Source of the DNA: Candidatus Mediterraneibacter gallistercoris
Lineage (GTDB): Bacteria; Bacillota_A; Clostridia; Lachnospirales; Lachnospiraceae
Direction: 5' to 3'
DNA: 16,200 bases
Assembly: GCA_019119745.1 (NCBI GenBank)
Contig: DWWI01000091.1
Coordinates: forward strand, 1-16,200
Below, piece by piece: positions 1 through 7,882 of the stretch; position 1 is the stretch's first letter; every line of letters starts with the position of its first letter. The position numbers and the translations under genes were made by a program. Below the pieces are notes generated by a model that saw nothing but the letters and a program-made list of their open reading frames with translations, did not search any database and was not told where the DNA came from.

Positions 1-5
1 TAGTT

Positions 6-11
6 TATAAT
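6..11 (+). promoter_or_regulatory. -10 box upstream of zapA
   Basis: A perfect TATAAT lies 28 bases before the zapA ATG, which puts a start site near position 18 and leaves a leader of about 20 bases. The -35 element would fall outside the window, so only half of the promoter can be seen. Confidence 0.45.
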
Positions 12-39
12 AAACTGTATGAAACGCGAGGAGGATGCT

Positions 40-449
40 ATGAGTTCAGCAAAACATTTTACAGAAGTATTGATCGGGGGAAGGTATATACTCTCAGTGG
101 ATTTGAAGGCGAAGAATATCTGCAGAAAGTATCTTCCTATCTGAATCACAAGATAACAGAGTGTGCGAACAGTGAGGGATACAGAAAACAGAGCGCTGAC
201 ACAAGAAATGTACTTCTCGCCCTGAATATTGCGGATGATTATTTTAAAGCAAAAAAACAGGGAGATTCCCTTGAGAATGATATCGAACTGAAAGACAAGG
301 AGATGTACGATCTGAAACATGAGCTTATCTCCGCACAGATCAAACTTGAAAATGCCGAGAAAGAGCTCGCAAAGATCAAGGATGAAAATAATGATCTGCA
401 GATGCAGATCGTAAAGCTTGAAACTGAGATGAAAAATCGTAGAAGATAA
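40..449 (+). pseudogene. zapA: zapA, cell division protein ZapA, with a one-base frameshift
   Basis: ZapA binds FtsZ filaments and promotes Z-ring bundling at midcell. The ATG at 40 has an AGGAGG site at 29-34 and starts MSSAKHFTEVLIGG, the usual ZapA opening. In this frame translation then meets TGA at 142-144, giving only 34 residues. The following frame, from about position 81, continues as KVYTLSGFEGEEYLQKV, the expected ZapA sequence, and runs to TAA at 447-449 through a long Lys/Glu-rich coiled coil (about the last 70 residues). Inserting one G into GGGGG at 76-80 joins the halves as Ile-Gly-Gly-Lys-Val-Tyr and gives a 136-aa protein. The family identity is clear. Whether the frameshift is real, an assembly error in a homopolymer, or a slippage site cannot be told from one sequence. 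Because the downstream frame is fully conserved, an error or a very recent change is most likely. Confidence 0.82.
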
Positions 450-456
450 CTGATAA

Positions 457-484
457 AGGCTGTCCTAATCGACAGCCTGTTTCA
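457..484 (+). terminator. Rho-independent terminator after zapA
   Basis: A perfect 8-bp stem (AGGCTGTC / GACAGCCT, 457-464 and 471-478) with a 6-base loop is followed by GTTTC. The U tract is short, so termination may be partial. It sits 8 bases after the zapA stop and separates it from the U32 gene. Confidence 0.65.
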
Positions 485-517
485 TTAAATGGAGAGAAAA
501 GGACATAATTCGACAAA

Positions 518-2935
518 ATGACAGACAGAAAAATTGAAATCCTTTCACCGGCAGGCTCCTATGCAGCTTTTGAAGCCGCTCTGAAAGCCGGAGCCGATGC
601 GGTCTATATCGGCGGCTCCAGATTCGGAGCAAGAGCCTATGCGGAGAACTTTGCAGAAGAAGAATTGATACGGGCGATCCGCGAGGCTCATTTTTATGGA
701 AGAAAACTTTATCTCACGGTAAATACGCTGCTCAAGGAAGATGAAATCGACAGTTTATATGATTATCTGGCGCCTTTCTATGAGAACGGACTTGATGCCG
801 TGATTGTGCAGGATATGGGAGTCGTAGAATATATACGCAGATATTTTCCGGATCTTGACATACATGCCAGCACACAGATGACGATCACCGGTGCTTTAGG
901 CGCACAATTTGTTGAATCACAGGGAATTACGCGTGTTGTGCCCGCAAGGGAACTGTCACTGGAGGAAATACGCCGGATCCGTCAGGAAACGGATCTGGAG
1001 ATAGAATGCTTTGTACACGGAGCTCTTTGCTATTGTTATTCCGGACAGTGTCTTTTAAGCAGCATGATCGGAGGGCGGAGCGGCAACCGGGGACAGTGCG
1101 CGCAGCCATGCAGACTTCCTTACACGTTCAATGAGAAAAAGAAATATTTCCTAAGCCCTAAAGACATCTGTACACTGGAGATTATACCGGATCTTATCGA
1201 AGCAGGAATCGATTCATTTAAAATTGAAGGGCGCATGAAAAAACCGGAATATGTAGCTGGCGTAACATCTCTTTACCGAAAATATACGGATATGTATCTT
1301 AATACAGGAAGAGAAGGGTTTAGTGTTCTTCCGGAAGACCGGCAGATGCTCATGGATCTTTATAACCGCGGCGGTTCTTCAACCGGATATTTCCAGACAA
1401 GAAACGGGAAAGAAATGATGTCTCTCGACCGGCCGAATCATGCCGGGGTTCCTGCCGTTAAAGTGCAGTATCAGAAAGGCCGGGAAGTACATGCCCGGAC
1501 AGTTACAGATCTGAATGCCGGCGACGTACTTGAGATTACGGGAGGAAAAAATAATTACACATTGGGGAAAGCCGTAAAAAAGGGAGAAAACATCACATTT
1601 CTCGTCCAGAAGCAGATCCGTCTGACAAAAGGCATGCTGCTGAACCGCATCCGGAATGAATCTCTTCTGCAGCATATAGATACTGACATTATCGGGAAAA
1701 AACTGCAGAGACCAGCGGTGGGCAGTTTTACCGCAAAAATCGGAAGTCCGGCTGTCCTTCTTGTATCATCCGGCAAAGCATCCTTCCAGGCTGCCACCGA
1801 CGAACCGGTACAGGCCGCCCAGAGCCGTCCAATGGACAAAGAACGCATCTGTTCGCAGCTCAGAAAGACCGGTAACTCTGAATTTCACTTCAGAGAGCTT
1901 ACCGTTGAGATGGATGAAAATATTTTTATTCCTGTCCAGCAGCTTAATTTGCTGCGCCGCAGCGCCCTTGAAGGTCTGAAAGAGAAGCTGCTATCCGGAT
2001 ATTTAAGAAAATCGGAATCCCCGCTGTCAGAGTCCGGAAGCGAGACCAGCCGTTCAGGCTCTGAAAGCCGCGTTCCTTCTTTATCAATCTATGCAGAGTC
2101 TGTAGATCAGCTCAGCGCGGCAGCATCCTGTATCACTGAACTCCGGCCATTTCCTGCCCGGATATATCTGGGCACTGATATACAGTCTGAGCTGATGAAC
2201 GAGAACGGGAAAGAACAGATTAGTAAAATTCTCAGTCTGTTCAGGAAAAACAAGGCCGAAATTGTCATTGCAATGCCGCATATTCTGCGCAGTACCGAGA
2301 GAGAAGTGACTGAAACTCTTTTGAATGCTTCAGACGCACTGTCGCCCGACGGAATCCTGATCCGGAACTGTGAGGAACTTCAGCTGCTAAAAGAACGGGG
2401 ATTTGACAAAAAGATAATTCTGGACCATAATCTATATGTGTTTAACCGGTATGCGAAGAAATTCTGGCATAATCTTGGAATTTCAGAGTTCACTGCACCT
2501 TTGGAACTAAATGCAGATGAACTTTCCCGTTTATGCCTGAATGACTGTGAGATGGAAATCTACGGCAGAGCACCGGTCATGGTATCTGCCCAGTGCCTTT
2601 TCAAAACATCCGGAAAGTGCACAAAGCGTTCGGAAATTTCCTGTCTTAAAGACCGTTATTCAAGTATTTTCCCTGTGCGGGCATACTGTGATTTCTGCTA
2701 TAATGTGATCTATAATGACCGGCCGACTTGTCTTGCTGATGATATGAAAGAGATCCGCCGTCTCAATCCGGCGCTTTTACGGATCAGATTCAGCACAGAG
2801 ACGCCGGATGAGGTGAAAGAAATCCTTGCCACGGTGCCAAATCACTTTAGAGACAGCACAGATACTTCCGGTTCCATGCATTACGACCAGAGATTTGAAT
2901 TTACACAGGGACATTTTAGAAAAGGTATTCTGTAG
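518..2935 (+). CDS. U32 family protein with DUF3656 (probable RNA-hydroxylation factor, RlhA-like)
   Basis: This is an 805-aa U32 family protein. The N-terminal half (about 5-250) is the U32 barrel, opening with the typical ILSPAGS (8-14). The family signature is at 163-182 (ECFVHGALC ... SGQC ... SS), followed by GNRGQCAQPCR. Four cysteines, C171, C178, C194 and C198, fit the set thought to hold an Fe-S cluster. A DUF3656-type middle region and a Cys-rich C-terminal part (SAQCLF, CDFCYN) follow. U32 proteins were first called collagenase-like peptidases, but Escherichia coli RlhA and TrhP act in hydroxylation of 23S rRNA C2501 and tRNA uridine 34. The DUF3656 layout resembles RlhA, so an rRNA role is my inference. 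The start is fixed by an in-frame stop at 506-508. The nearest purine-rich site (AAGGA, 499-503) lies 14 bases from the ATG, an unusually long spacing. Confidence 0.88.
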   Translation: MTDRKIEILSPAGSYAAFEAALKAGADAVYIGGSRFGARAYAENFAEEELIRAIREAHFYGRKLYLTVNTLLKEDEIDSLYDYLAPFYENGLDAVIVQDMGVVEYIRRYFPDLDIHASTQMTITGALGAQFVESQGITRVVPARELSLEEIRRIRQETDLEIECFVHGALCYCYSGQCLLSSMIGGRSGNRGQCAQPCRLPYTFNEKKKYFLSPKDICTLEIIPDLIEAGIDSFKIEGRMKKPEYVAGVTSLYRKYTDMYLNTGREGFSVLPEDRQMLMDLYNRGGSSTGYFQTRNGKEMMSLDRPNHAGVPAVKVQYQKGREVHARTVTDLNAGDVLEITGGKNNYTLGKAVKKGENITFLVQKQIRLTKGMLLNRIRNESLLQHIDTDIIGKKLQRPAVGSFTAKIGSPAVLLVSSGKASFQAATDEPVQAAQSRPMDKERICSQLRKTGNSEFHFRELTVEMDENIFIPVQQLNLLRRSALEGLKEKLLSGYLRKSESPLSESGSETSRSGSESRVPSLSIYAESVDQLSAAASCITELRPFPARIYLGTDIQSELMNENGKEQISKILSLFRKNKAEIVIAMPHILRSTEREVTETLLNASDALSPDGILIRNCEELQLLKERGFDKKIILDHNLYVFNRYAKKFWHNLGISEFTAPLELNADELSRLCLNDCEMEIYGRAPVMVSAQCLFKTSGKCTKRSEISCLKDRYSSIFPVRAYCDFCYNVIYNDRPTCLADDMKEIRRLNPALLRIRFSTETPDEVKEILATVPNHFRDSTDTSGSMHYDQRFEFTQGHFRKGIL

Positions 2936-2944
2936 CAGAATGCC
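2924..2944 (+). other. Hairpin spanning the U32 stop codon
   Basis: GGTATTCTG and CAGAATGCC form a 9-bp stem with one G-U pair, and the three-base loop is the TAG stop codon itself. No U tract follows, so it is not a standard terminator. It may mark a processing or attenuation point before the ftsW-like gene, or be chance. Confidence 0.3.
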
Positions 2945-2975
2945 AGATAGATATTAAGAAGTAAATGGTGATAAT

Positions 2976-4442
2976 ATGACAAACATTATAATCCAACTTT
3001 CAAAATACCTGATCATTATCCTTATGGCAGTATATACTTTTTCCTGTTTTTCCATTTTCACCAGGAATTATGAGGACGAAGAAAAAAGGGTTCTGATCCG
3101 TCAGGACGTTCTGCTTTTTCTGCTGCAGTTTGTCGCATTTGGTACAATGTACCTCGCTACGGAAGATATGCGTATTCTGTTTTTATACGCTGCGCTTGCT
3201 GTTGTACTGCTTGCCGTAATACTTTTATATAATCTGATTTATCCGAATGTATCACGGCTGGTTGTCAACAATATGTGTATGCTGATCACCGCAGGCATGA
3301 TCATGATCACCCGCCTGTCTGCGGATAATCCTTCACCTTACGGAAGCGCTATACGCCAGCTGATTTTTGTCGTACTCGGGATTATATTCGGACTTGTCGT
3401 TCCGGTCCTGATCCGTAAGCTTACTTTTCTTGATAAATGGACTTATGTCTATGCGGCGGTAGGCGGGGCGGCACTCCTCGCTGTTGCGCTGTTTGCGCCA
3501 AAGTCAGGCGGCGCGAATCTTGGGTTTGAAATTGCGGGCATCAATATCCAGCCTTCTGAGTTTGTAAAGATACTTTTTGTATTCTATGTGGCTGCCAGCT
3601 TGAATAAGTCAAGGGAATTTAAGAATGTTGTTGTGACAACGGCAGTCGCCGCCGCACACGTTCTTATCCTCGTCCTTTCAACAGATCTCGGAGCCGCACT
3701 GATCTTTTTCGTAGTATATCTTGTGATGCTCTATGTAGCGACGAGGCAGCCTCTTTATGCTGTTGCCGGACTTGGAGCAGGGGCGCTTGCCGCAGTCGCG
3801 GGTTATCATCTGTTCAGTCATATTAAAGTCAGGGTTGAGGCATGGCAGGATCCCATCGGAACATACAGCGGCAGCGGATATCAGGTGGCCCAGTCTCTCT
3901 TTGCGATTGGAACCGGCAGCTGGTTCGGAACCGGGCTTTTCCAGGGGCAGCCTGATACGATTCCTGTAGCAGAGACAGACTTCATATTCTCAGCGATCAC
4001 AGAAGAGATGGGCGTGATCTTTTCTCTCTGCATTATTCTCATCTGTGTCAGCTGTTATGTTATGTTTCTTAACATTGCAATGGAACTTCACAACCGATTT
4101 TATAAATACGTCGCTCTCGGACTGGGTACCTGCTATATCTTCCAGGTGTTTCTCCAGATCGGCGGCGTGACCAAATTCATTCCATCTACCGGAATGACGC
4201 TTCCGTTTGTAAGTTACGGAGGAAGTTCGATGCTCAGTACTATGATTATGTTCGGCATCATCCAGGGCTTATATATTCTGAGGGAAGATGAAGAAGAAAA
4301 ACTCGAAAAAGAAAGGGAGTCAAGAGATGGCTTGGGAAGAACAGCGCCCCGAAAGGTCCGAAAGACGCCAAAGAGCGGGCCGAAATTCGAAGAAGTCCCC
4401 AAACAGAGGACGCGTAAAAAGCAAAGAACGCACTCGAAATAG
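2976..4442 (+). CDS. FtsW/RodA/SpoVE family (SEDS) peptidoglycan glycosyltransferase
   Basis: SEDS proteins polymerise lipid II into glycan strands in the membrane, working with a class B PBP. This 488-aa protein has about ten hydrophobic segments and the family landmarks: QPSEFVKI (192-199), STDLGAALIF (235-244), the outer loop GYQVAQSLFAIGTG (301-314) leading to PVAETDFIFS with the conserved Asp335, then EEMG, and the final LPFVSYGGSSM (409-419). The N terminus carries extra membrane helices before the core. A charged cytoplasmic tail (about 436-488) is rich in Glu, then Lys/Arg. GGTGAT at 2967-2972 serves as ribosome site. The class B PBP gene follows with its start inside this tail, so the two are co-transcribed. 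Which SEDS subtype it is (division, elongation or spore cortex) cannot be decided here. Confidence 0.93.
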   Translation: MTNIIIQLSKYLIIILMAVYTFSCFSIFTRNYEDEEKRVLIRQDVLLFLLQFVAFGTMYLATEDMRILFLYAALAVVLLAVILLYNLIYPNVSRLVVNNMCMLITAGMIMITRLSADNPSPYGSAIRQLIFVVLGIIFGLVVPVLIRKLTFLDKWTYVYAAVGGAALLAVALFAPKSGGANLGFEIAGINIQPSEFVKILFVFYVAASLNKSREFKNVVVTTAVAAAHVLILVLSTDLGAALIFFVVYLVMLYVATRQPLYAVAGLGAGALAAVAGYHLFSHIKVRVEAWQDPIGTYSGSGYQVAQSLFAIGTGSWFGTGLFQGQPDTIPVAETDFIFSAITEEMGVIFSLCIILICVSCYVMFLNIAMELHNRFYKYVALGLGTCYIFQVFLQIGGVTKFIPSTGMTLPFVSYGGSSMLSTMIMFGIIQGLYILREDEEEKLEKERESRDGLGRTAPRKVRKTPKSGPKFEEVPKQRTRKKQRTHSK

Positions 4443-5841
4443 AGAATTCGCCTGGATCACATATTTCTTTGTAATCCTGTTCATCGCATTGATGGGCTAT
4501 ATCGTCTATTTTACTATTGCGCGTGCCGGCACGTTTGTGAACAGTCCGTACAATCAGCGGCAGGATGCTTTTGCCAAAAGTGTTGTGCGCGGCAGTATAA
4601 CCGACAGAAACGGCAATATTCTTGCTGAAACACAGGTGGCAGAGGATGGAACAGAAACAAGATATTATCCTTATGGATCCCTTTTTTCCCACGTAGTCGG
4701 ATACAGCAATGACGAGCTGGGAAAAACAGGGCTGGAGTCAGTTGAAAACTTTGAGCTGCTCACCTCAAACGCATTTTTCCTTGAAAAAATACAGAACGAA
4801 TTCGACGGCTCTAAAAATCAGGGAGATACTGTGGTGACAACGCTTGATGCCGGACTGCAGCAGGCGGCAAGCGACGCGCTCGGCGACTATAAGGGCGCCG
4901 TAGTCATTATGGAGGCAGATACCGGGAAAATACTCGCCATGGTGTCGAAACCGGATTTTGATCCGAATGAGATCTCTGCGAACTGGAATACTCTCAATAC
5001 AGATGAAGAGAACAGTCCTCTTCTGAACCGTGCGACCGGAGGGTCCTATGCTCCCGGATCCGTATTTAAAATCGTCACAACACTGGCCTATATAAGGCAG
5101 TACAGCAATTACAGTGATTATTCCTACGACTGTACCGGATCCATCACAGTAGGGGATACGACGATCCCCTGTGCAGGAGGCAATGTACACGGACACGAGG
5201 ATCTGCGGAGTTCCTTTGCAAACTCCTGTAATTCATCTTTCGCAAATATCGGTCTGCAGCTTGATATCTCCGGATTCAGAGATACAGCTGAAGATCTGCT
5301 CTTTAATTCGCAGCTTCCGAGCGTGCTTGATTACGCAAAGAGCTCGTTTGTTTTGAATGAAGACTCGCCGACTTCAGAGATTATGATGACTGCCATGGGA
5401 CAGGGAAAAACAACCGTAAGTCCGTATCATATGTGTCTCATTACCCAGGCAGTCGCGAACGGCGGCACACTGATGGACCCGTATCTGGTAGATTCGGTCA
5501 CAAATTACACCGGCACTGAAGTTCGCCGCAATGTTCCGAAAAGCTACGCAAGACTTATGACTTCTGACGAAGCGTCACAGCTAAAGGATTACATGACTGC
5601 TGTTGTGGAGGAAGGGACAGGTTCTGTACTTTCCGGCCGGTCTTATACAGTAGCCGGAAAGACCGGTACTGCCGAATACAGTTCTGAGAGCAGCGACAGA
5701 ACACACTCATGGTTTACCGGGTTTACAAATGTAGATGATCCGGAGCTTGTCATTACCGTGATTACGGAAGGATCAGACGGGAGCACAAGCGGAAGGGCTG
5801 TCTCCATTGCCGGGACGATACTTGACTCTTATTACAATTAA
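4327..5841 (+). CDS. Class B penicillin-binding protein (transpeptidase), SEDS partner
   Basis: This is a D,D-transpeptidase that crosslinks peptidoglycan made by the upstream SEDS protein. It has 504 aa from the ATG at 4327. A basic cytoplasmic tail (about 1-40) precedes one membrane helix (about 42-63). Next come a short dimerisation-type region with RGSITDRNGN (88-97) and the transpeptidase domain with the three catalytic motifs: SVFK (245-248, nucleophile Ser245), SCN (300-302) and KTGT (445-448). There is no transglycosylase domain, hence class B. I chose 4327 because AGGGAG at 4314-4319 lies 7 bases upstream. The in-frame ATG at 4288 has its purine run only 2-3 bases away. The pedestal region is short compared with FtsI or PBP2, as in PbpA-like proteins of Gram-positives. 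The first 116 bases also encode the tail of the SEDS protein in another frame. Confidence 0.92.
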   Translation: MAWEEQRPERSERRQRAGRNSKKSPNRGRVKSKERTRNREFAWITYFFVILFIALMGYIVYFTIARAGTFVNSPYNQRQDAFAKSVVRGSITDRNGNILAETQVAEDGTETRYYPYGSLFSHVVGYSNDELGKTGLESVENFELLTSNAFFLEKIQNEFDGSKNQGDTVVTTLDAGLQQAASDALGDYKGAVVIMEADTGKILAMVSKPDFDPNEISANWNTLNTDEENSPLLNRATGGSYAPGSVFKIVTTLAYIRQYSNYSDYSYDCTGSITVGDTTIPCAGGNVHGHEDLRSSFANSCNSSFANIGLQLDISGFRDTAEDLLFNSQLPSVLDYAKSSFVLNEDSPTSEIMMTAMGQGKTTVSPYHMCLITQAVANGGTLMDPYLVDSVTNYTGTEVRRNVPKSYARLMTSDEASQLKDYMTAVVEEGTGSVLSGRSYTVAGKTGTAEYSSESSDRTHSWFTGFTNVDDPELVITVITEGSDGSTSGRAVSIAGTILDSYYN

Positions 5842-5864
5842 TACGTTGTGGAAGAGGAATATTT

Positions 5865-6209
5865 ATGCAGATGAAATTTTACTGTGATCTGTATGTCAGT
5901 GAATGCTGGCAGGAGAAAAGGGCAAGAATAATAAAAAAGTTAAAACAAAACAGGATTCAGCCTCAGGTCTATGTAGTGGCCCTGTCCCAGGGAAGCCAGA
6001 ACCAGCTTGAATTCTTCTCCAGCATTCTTTTAAAGCAGCACGTGTTTGACAATACCGAAGTTTTTGTTGTAGGAATCGCGAACGGATATGATGAAGCGCT
6101 TCTTATGGTAAGGGATATAACGGAACAGATATATACTGAAACCGGAACAGCTGATCTCAGGAAATATATCCTGGAACGTCAGGAAGAATATGTAAAGGCA
6201 GGGCAGTAG
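5865..6209 (+). CDS. Conserved-looking protein of unknown function, 114 aa
   Basis: I do not recognise this family. The protein is soluble, with no signal peptide or membrane segment. It reads as alternating helices and strands: a charged N-terminal helix (about 15-30), a strand QVYVVALSQG, a helix with LEFFSSILLKQ, a second strand EVFVVGIANG, then a long helix to the end. Such a small alpha/beta fold could be a binding or regulatory module. GAGG at 5854-5857 lies 7 bases before the ATG, and a Met at residue 3 is an alternative start. The gene sits 23 bases after the PBP gene and 5 bases before the DUF2953 gene, so it belongs to the same transcript, between cell-wall and sporulation genes. 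Confidence 0.8.
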   Translation: MQMKFYCDLYVSECWQEKRARIIKKLKQNRIQPQVYVVALSQGSQNQLEFFSSILLKQHVFDNTEVFVVGIANGYDEALLMVRDITEQIYTETGTADLRKYILERQEEYVKAGQ

Positions 6210-6214
6210 TTCAG

Positions 6215-7210
6215 ATGTTACATATTATTTTGCTTATTCTTAAAATAATCGGATTTCTAATTCTTGGAATTCTGGCGCTGGCTGTTCTGCTGACGGCGGT
6301 AATTCTGCTGGCTCCTTTTGTCTACAGACTGGATTTCTCCGCAAATAACAGCCTGGAAAGCGCAAAGGGCTGCATCCGTTTTCACTGGCTGATGCATCTT
6401 ATATCAGGCGAAGTATCCTGCCAGGACGGAGCATTCAGCTGGCATATACGTGCCGCATGGAAAAAATTCGGAGAAGAAGCGGACGGAACAGACGAATCAG
6501 ACACGTCCGCCCAAAAAGCGGATGCCAAAAAAACGAACACATATGTATCTGCGGAAAAGGCGCAGAGTGCTGAATCTGAACGGATAGATGAACCGGTCAA
6601 TCGCGCAGATTATCATATGGATGATTCTGCTGACAAATCAGTTGACAAATCAGTGCGTGAACCGGATAGAGTGTCAGAATCTTCTCCGGATTCCCGTGAA
6701 CAGAAAGCTTCGTCCGGAAAGATCTCATCCGGAAGTCAGGGCGGAAGGGAAAAAACACCGCGGATTTATGAAAGATTTATGAAGATCCCGGAAAAGATAA
6801 AATATACTTTCCGCAGAATATGTGATAAGATAAGTACGTTAAAAAAGAAAAAAGAGCGCATTGCCGCTTTTCTCAGAAGCAGTACACACCAGAATGCATT
6901 CTCCCGCCTGATAAAAGAATTAAAACGGCTGTTTCATTTTCTGAAACCTTCTGATGCTTCTGTGGATCTTGAGTTCGGTTTCAGCGATCCTGCTTATACC
7001 GGATACACTCTTGCAGGTATCGGCATGATTTATCCGATGATAGGTGAATATGCGCAGATCAAGCCGGATTTTGAGCATAAAGTACTAAAAGGAAATGTCT
7101 TTATCAAGGGAAGGATCCGCATTTTATACGGAGTAATCTTTGTATGGAATATGCTATGGGATAAAAATGTCCGGACTACTTACCGGCATATACGTAAATT
7201 CAGATTATAG
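6215..7210 (+). CDS. DUF2953 (YtfI-like) membrane-anchored protein
   Basis: This 331-aa protein begins with a strong hydrophobic segment (about 4-36). A short conserved part follows (SAKGCIRFHWL, 49-59), then a hydrophilic low-complexity linker (about 85-182). The C-terminal DUF2953 region has the hallmark GFSDPAYTGYTLAGIG (255-270) and a terminal amphipathic part. In Bacillus subtilis the DUF2953 gene ytfI sits directly before ytfJ, and the same order occurs here with gerW. That supports the family call and a role tied to sporulation or germination, although no biochemical function is known to me. The linker holds a tandem 12-bp repeat. The upstream gene ends 5 bases before the ATG, and AGGCAGGG around 6196-6203 is a weak ribosome site. 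Confidence 0.85.
   Translation: MLHIILLILKIIGFLILGILALAVLLTAVILLAPFVYRLDFSANNSLESAKGCIRFHWLMHLISGEVSCQDGAFSWHIRAAWKKFGEEADGTDESDTSAQKADAKKTNTYVSAEKAQSAESERIDEPVNRADYHMDDSADKSVDKSVREPDRVSESSPDSREQKASSGKISSGSQGGREKTPRIYERFMKIPEKIKYTFRRICDKISTLKKKKERIAAFLRSSTHQNAFSRLIKELKRLFHFLKPSDASVDLEFGFSDPAYTGYTLAGIGMIYPMIGEYAQIKPDFEHKVLKGNVFIKGRIRILYGVIFVWNMLWDKNVRTTYRHIRKFRL
6631..6654 (+). repeat. Perfect tandem 12-bp duplication inside the DUF2953 gene
   Basis: TGACAAATCAGT occurs twice back to back (6631-6642, 6643-6654) and encodes a repeated Asp-Lys-Ser-Val in the disordered linker. The repeat keeps the frame, so copy-number change would lengthen or shorten the linker without breaking the protein. 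Confidence 0.9.
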
Positions 7211-7274
7211 GTATAATCGTACAATGACAATGCTACATGCAGATTCAGAAAAGTCATATGAGGAGGACAAAAAA

Positions 7275-7676
7275 ATGGCTGAAGAAAATAATAACTTCAA
7301 AACAACGCTTGAATCATTGTTCAAAGGAATGGACGGTGTCGTATCTTCAAAAACTGTAGTCGGAGATGCAATCCATATAGGCGGAACAATCATTCTTCCC
7401 CTTGTCGATGTTTCTTTCGGTATCGGCGCGGGCGCATTCTCCGGAGACAAGAAAGAAAAAGGCATGGGCGGTATCGGCGGGAAGATGACGCCAAGCGCGG
7501 TGATCGTGATTCAGGACGGCAAGACAAGACTTGTAAATATTAAGAATCAGGATACAATCACTAAGATTCTCGATATGGTACCGGATGTGATCGACCGTTT
7601 TACGGCCGGAAGAGAAGAGCGGATGACTGAGAAAGATGTAATGGATATTCTCGATTCTGATGATGAAGATAAATAA
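7275..7676 (+). CDS. gerW: GerW (YtfJ) family sporulation protein
   Basis: This 133-aa protein matches the YtfJ/GerW spore protein family, which in Bacillus subtilis is needed for normal germination with L-alanine-type signals. Family features are the N-terminal helix FKTTLESLFKGMDGVV, the core VVGDAIHIGGTIILPLVDVSFGIGAG in which IGGTIILPLVDVSFG is the signature, and GGKMTPSAVIVIQDG. A charged C-terminal helix ends in an acidic tail (DSDDEDK). The frame is open further upstream from 7140, but the ATG at 7275 has a perfect AGGAGG (7261-7266) 8 bases before it and starts where the family starts. It lies 64 bases after the DUF2953 gene, the same ytfI-ytfJ order as in Bacillus. Confidence 0.93.
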   Translation: MAEENNNFKTTLESLFKGMDGVVSSKTVVGDAIHIGGTIILPLVDVSFGIGAGAFSGDKKEKGMGGIGGKMTPSAVIVIQDGKTRLVNIKNQDTITKILDMVPDVIDRFTAGREERMTEKDVMDILDSDDEDK

Positions 7677-7744
7677 ATTACGCGGAATATTCTTTCACGC
7701 ACATGCATAAGATATGTTAATCCCCCTCATTCGGAAGTGACGCC

Positions 7745-7882
7745 ATGAAAAAGGTATGCGGTTTTGCGTTGTTCTGGACAGCAATAGGAATGTTTATCAT
7801 GATGCTGCTTCCGAATCTGGTGTGCGGTGTCATATTGACGATCATCTTTCTCGTGCTGGGATACAGACTGTTCTGCTGTTGA
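7745..7882 (+). CDS. 45-aa hydrophobic membrane peptide ending in Cys-Cys
   Basis: This short gene encodes a 45-aa peptide. MKKVCGFALFW opens a first membrane helix, a short LLPN turn follows, and a second helix (VCGVILTIIFLVLGY) leads to the C-terminal RLFCC. It reads as a two-helix membrane hairpin. GGAAG at 7733-7737 lies 7 bases before the ATG, a good spacing. Similar small hydrophobic proteins with a GY-x-LFCC-like end are, as I recall, common as unnamed proteins in Lachnospiraceae, so I think this is real. The function is unknown. No clear promoter was found, so it may be read through from gerW. Confidence 0.7.
   Translation: MKKVCGFALFWTAIGMFIMMLLPNLVCGVILTIIFLVLGYRLFCC

Noticed and set aside
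4288..4326. PBP start at the ATG 4288
   Set aside because: The purine run before it is only 2-3 bases from the ATG, whereas the ATG at 4327 has AGGGAG 7 bases upstream.
7212..7217. TATAAT as a separate gerW promoter
   Set aside because: No acceptable -35 box lies 16-18 bases upstream, and gerW is close behind its operon partner.
7140..7274. Longer N terminus for GerW starting at 7140
   Set aside because: It would overlap the DUF2953 gene and bypass the perfect AGGAGG at 7261. The family starts at the 7275 ATG.
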